From positions 1 to 24,977 of the forward strand of contig JAJQIQ010000149.1 of the NCBI GenBank assembly GCA_021199135.1: a stretch of DNA of 24,977 nt. The letters run 5' to 3'. Position numbers and translations under genes: made by a program. This document shows, piece by piece, positions 23,797 through 24,977 of the stretch. The stretch's first letter is position 1; each line of letters starts with the position of its first letter. The notes under the pieces were generated by a model. That model worked only from the letters and a program-made list of their open reading frames with translations, had not been told where the DNA came from and searched no databases. This DNA is from Clostridiales bacterium. GTDB lineage: Bacteria > Bacillota > Clostridia > Lachnospirales > Lachnospiraceae.

Positions 23797-24977
23797 GTGA
23801 AAGCAAAGAAAATCATGGCGATTTTGCTCGGCGCTACGATGGTTGTGGGCTTGGCGGCCTGCGGCAGCAGCACGGATGAGAGCGGAAACGCCAACACTGA
23901 GGAGGCTTCCACCCCTGCTACGGAGGTGGAACAGGAGGAAGAAGAGCCTGCCGCAGTGGAGGACATCGGCGATGTCAGCATCGACTTCGAGGACGGCTCA
24001 TACAGCTTCGTCGGCACTGACAAGACCGTGACTTCCGCCGCTTCAGATCTGACCATTTCCGTGGCGGATTTCAACGGCTCCAAGGCCCTCAAGGTTGAGG
24101 GCACCGGCAGTGGCGACTATGTGGGAATCCAGATGGATGCTCTTTTGGGCGACAGCATCTCGAGCGTGGCGAGCGTGGAGATGAGCATCGGCTCAGAGAA
24201 CCCGGACGGCACCTTCTACTCCACTGCGGGATGCATTTATGGGTTCATTGGCGAGAACAATGACAAGAATTATGCGGAATGGTCCGTATATCTGGAGGAG
24301 GCCAATCCAAAGAGGGTCAGCTACACCGTGCCGGACGGCTACACCTGCACGGAGGGCAACTACCTGGTAGTTTCCCTGGAGACGGACACTGGGTATGACA
24401 AGGGGGATTCCCCGGCAATACTCTACATCGACGACATAGCGTTCAAGGATGCCTCCGGCAATGTCCTTAGCGCTGACACATCCGCTGAGTATGCGGCGGC
24501 AGACACTGGAGAAGATCGCACGAACCTCGGCGGCATCGCAAATGCGGTTGAGTTCGAGGGCTTCAGCACCAGCGGCGACGGCTGGGCGCAGGACGGCTTC
24601 GACATGCCGCAGGAGATCATCGATGCGCTCGTTCCGGGCTCCGTAGTTGAGATCAGCTACAGCAGCGACACCGGCAATATCTGGCTGGTAATGCCGGATG
24701 CAGATGCGGGCTGGATGCGCGTAGGCGTGGGCGATCTGGACAGCAGCGGCTCAGACAGCTCATACTACAACAGCTCAAGGACCACGGCTCAGGTCACCTA
24801 CGAGCAGATCGCGGCGGTATGCGGCGACGACGTATCGACCTGGGGCGGCAGGATGCAGTGCGAGTCCGACGGCGCTTGGGAGGTATACTCCATCAAGGTC
24901 GGCACGCTGGTTCCGAACTACACCCTGACGGATGCCGTGAACTTCGAGGGCTTTGCCACCAGCGGAGACGGCTGGGC
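23797..24977 (+). CDS. Lipoprotein with repeated beta-rich carbohydrate-binding-like modules, 5' part (runs off window)
   Basis: Starts at GTG 23797 behind a strong AAAAGGAGGA site (23781-23790) and stays open for 393 codons to the window end. The signal peptide ends in lipobox LAAC (Cys22) and an acidic Glu-rich linker follows. Residues about 60-220 form a jelly-roll-like module that begins VSIDFEDGSYSFVG and ends AILYIDDIAFKDASGN, reminiscent of mannan-binding CBM families such as CBM27. Then a module starts NAVEFEGFSTSGDGWAQ at residue 249 and a second copy starts DAVNFEGFATSGDGWA at 379, a 130-residue period. No catalytic domain is reached. It may be a further mannanase, a binding protein for permease pair 2 or a non-catalytic glycan binder. 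Confidence 0.8.
   Translation, partial: MKAKKIMAILLGATMVVGLAACGSSTDESGNANTEEASTPATEVEQEEEEPAAVEDIGDVSIDFEDGSYSFVGTDKTVTSAASDLTISVADFNGSKALKVEGTGSGDYVGIQMDALLGDSISSVASVEMSIGSENPDGTFYSTAGCIYGFIGENNDKNYAEWSVYLEEANPKRVSYTVPDGYTCTEGNYLVVSLETDTGYDKGDSPAILYIDDIAFKDASGNVLSADTSAEYAAADTGEDRTNLGGIANAVEFEGFSTSGDGWAQDGFDMPQEIIDALVPGSVVEISYSSDTGNIWLVMPDADAGWMRVGVGDLDSSGSDSSYYNSSRTTAQVTYEQIAAVCGDDVSTWGGRMQCESDGAWEVYSIKVGTLVPNYTLTDAVNFEGFATSGDGW
24541..24977 (+). repeat. 130-residue module repeated in tandem in the terminal lipoprotein
   Basis: The coding motif (N/D)-A-V-x-F-E-G-F-x-T-S-G-D-G-W-A begins at base 24541 and again at 24931, exactly 390 bases apart. Only the start of the second copy is in the window. 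Conserved Trp and Gly positions suggest two copies of a small beta-sandwich binding domain. Confidence 0.75.

Noticed and set aside
1..24977. tRNA, rRNA, insertion sequence, integrase or phage genes
   Set aside because: None recognised. All genes are on one strand with consistent composition and no mobile-element hallmarks.

Overview
The window reads as chromosomal DNA of a Gram-positive, anaerobic Clostridia-type bacterium, most likely a Lachnospiraceae member related in gene content to Roseburia/Butyrivibrio-type mannan degraders. Support: lipobox signal peptides followed by Ser/Thr/Glu-rich linkers, strong GGAGG-type ribosome sites, a DUF624 (YesL-like) protein, split sugar ABC permeases without their own ATPase, and the cellobiose/mannobiose 2-epimerase + GH130 + CE2 + CE17 set known from Roseburia intestinalis. 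Coding DNA is GC-rich; intergenic DNA is strongly AT-rich. The genus cannot be named from sequence alone.

Layout. (1) 1-819: 3' end of an unrelated, very acidic repeat protein. (2) 869-9269: a catabolic run of six genes, all on the + strand: 2-epimerase, GH130 mannosyl-glucose phosphorylase, CE2 esterase, CE17 esterase, a fused GH1 beta-glycosidase/mannose-6-phosphate isomerase, and a surface lipoprotein paralogous to the CE17 esterase. It ends at a clear intrinsic terminator (9297-9330). (3) 9331-9683: AT-rich regulatory region with tandem palindromes, an extended -10 promoter and a leader of about 160 nt. (4) 9684-23744: ten tightly packed genes, many with ATGA-type overlaps: lipoprotein GH26 mannanase with a CBM35-like module, DUF624 protein, a giant (998 aa) modular solute-binding protein, permease pair 1, an NHL-propeller/TPR membrane protein, a Yip1-family membrane protein, a DUF5696-like membrane-anchored protein with glycosidase-like architecture, and permease pair 2. 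(5) 23797-24977: GTG-initiated lipoprotein with repeated beta-rich modules, cut off by the window end.

How it works together (inference from known families): the surface GH26 mannanase cuts beta-mannan, helped by surface esterase and binding modules. Acetylated oligosaccharides are caught by the solute-binding protein(s) and imported by the permeases, powered by a shared ATPase encoded elsewhere. Inside, CE2 and CE17 remove acetyl groups, the 2-epimerase turns Man-Man into Man-Glc, GH130 phosphorolyses it to Man-1-P and glucose, and the GH1-PMI fusion hydrolyses beta-glycosides and feeds Man-6-P to Fru-6-P.

The most novel part is the 12012-23744 block: two permease pairs flanking an NHL/TPR protein, a Yip1 protein and a DUF5696-like protein, with an outsized modular binding protein. 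It looks like an uncharacterised multi-part import or sensing apparatus. The GH1-PMI fusion is the second highlight.
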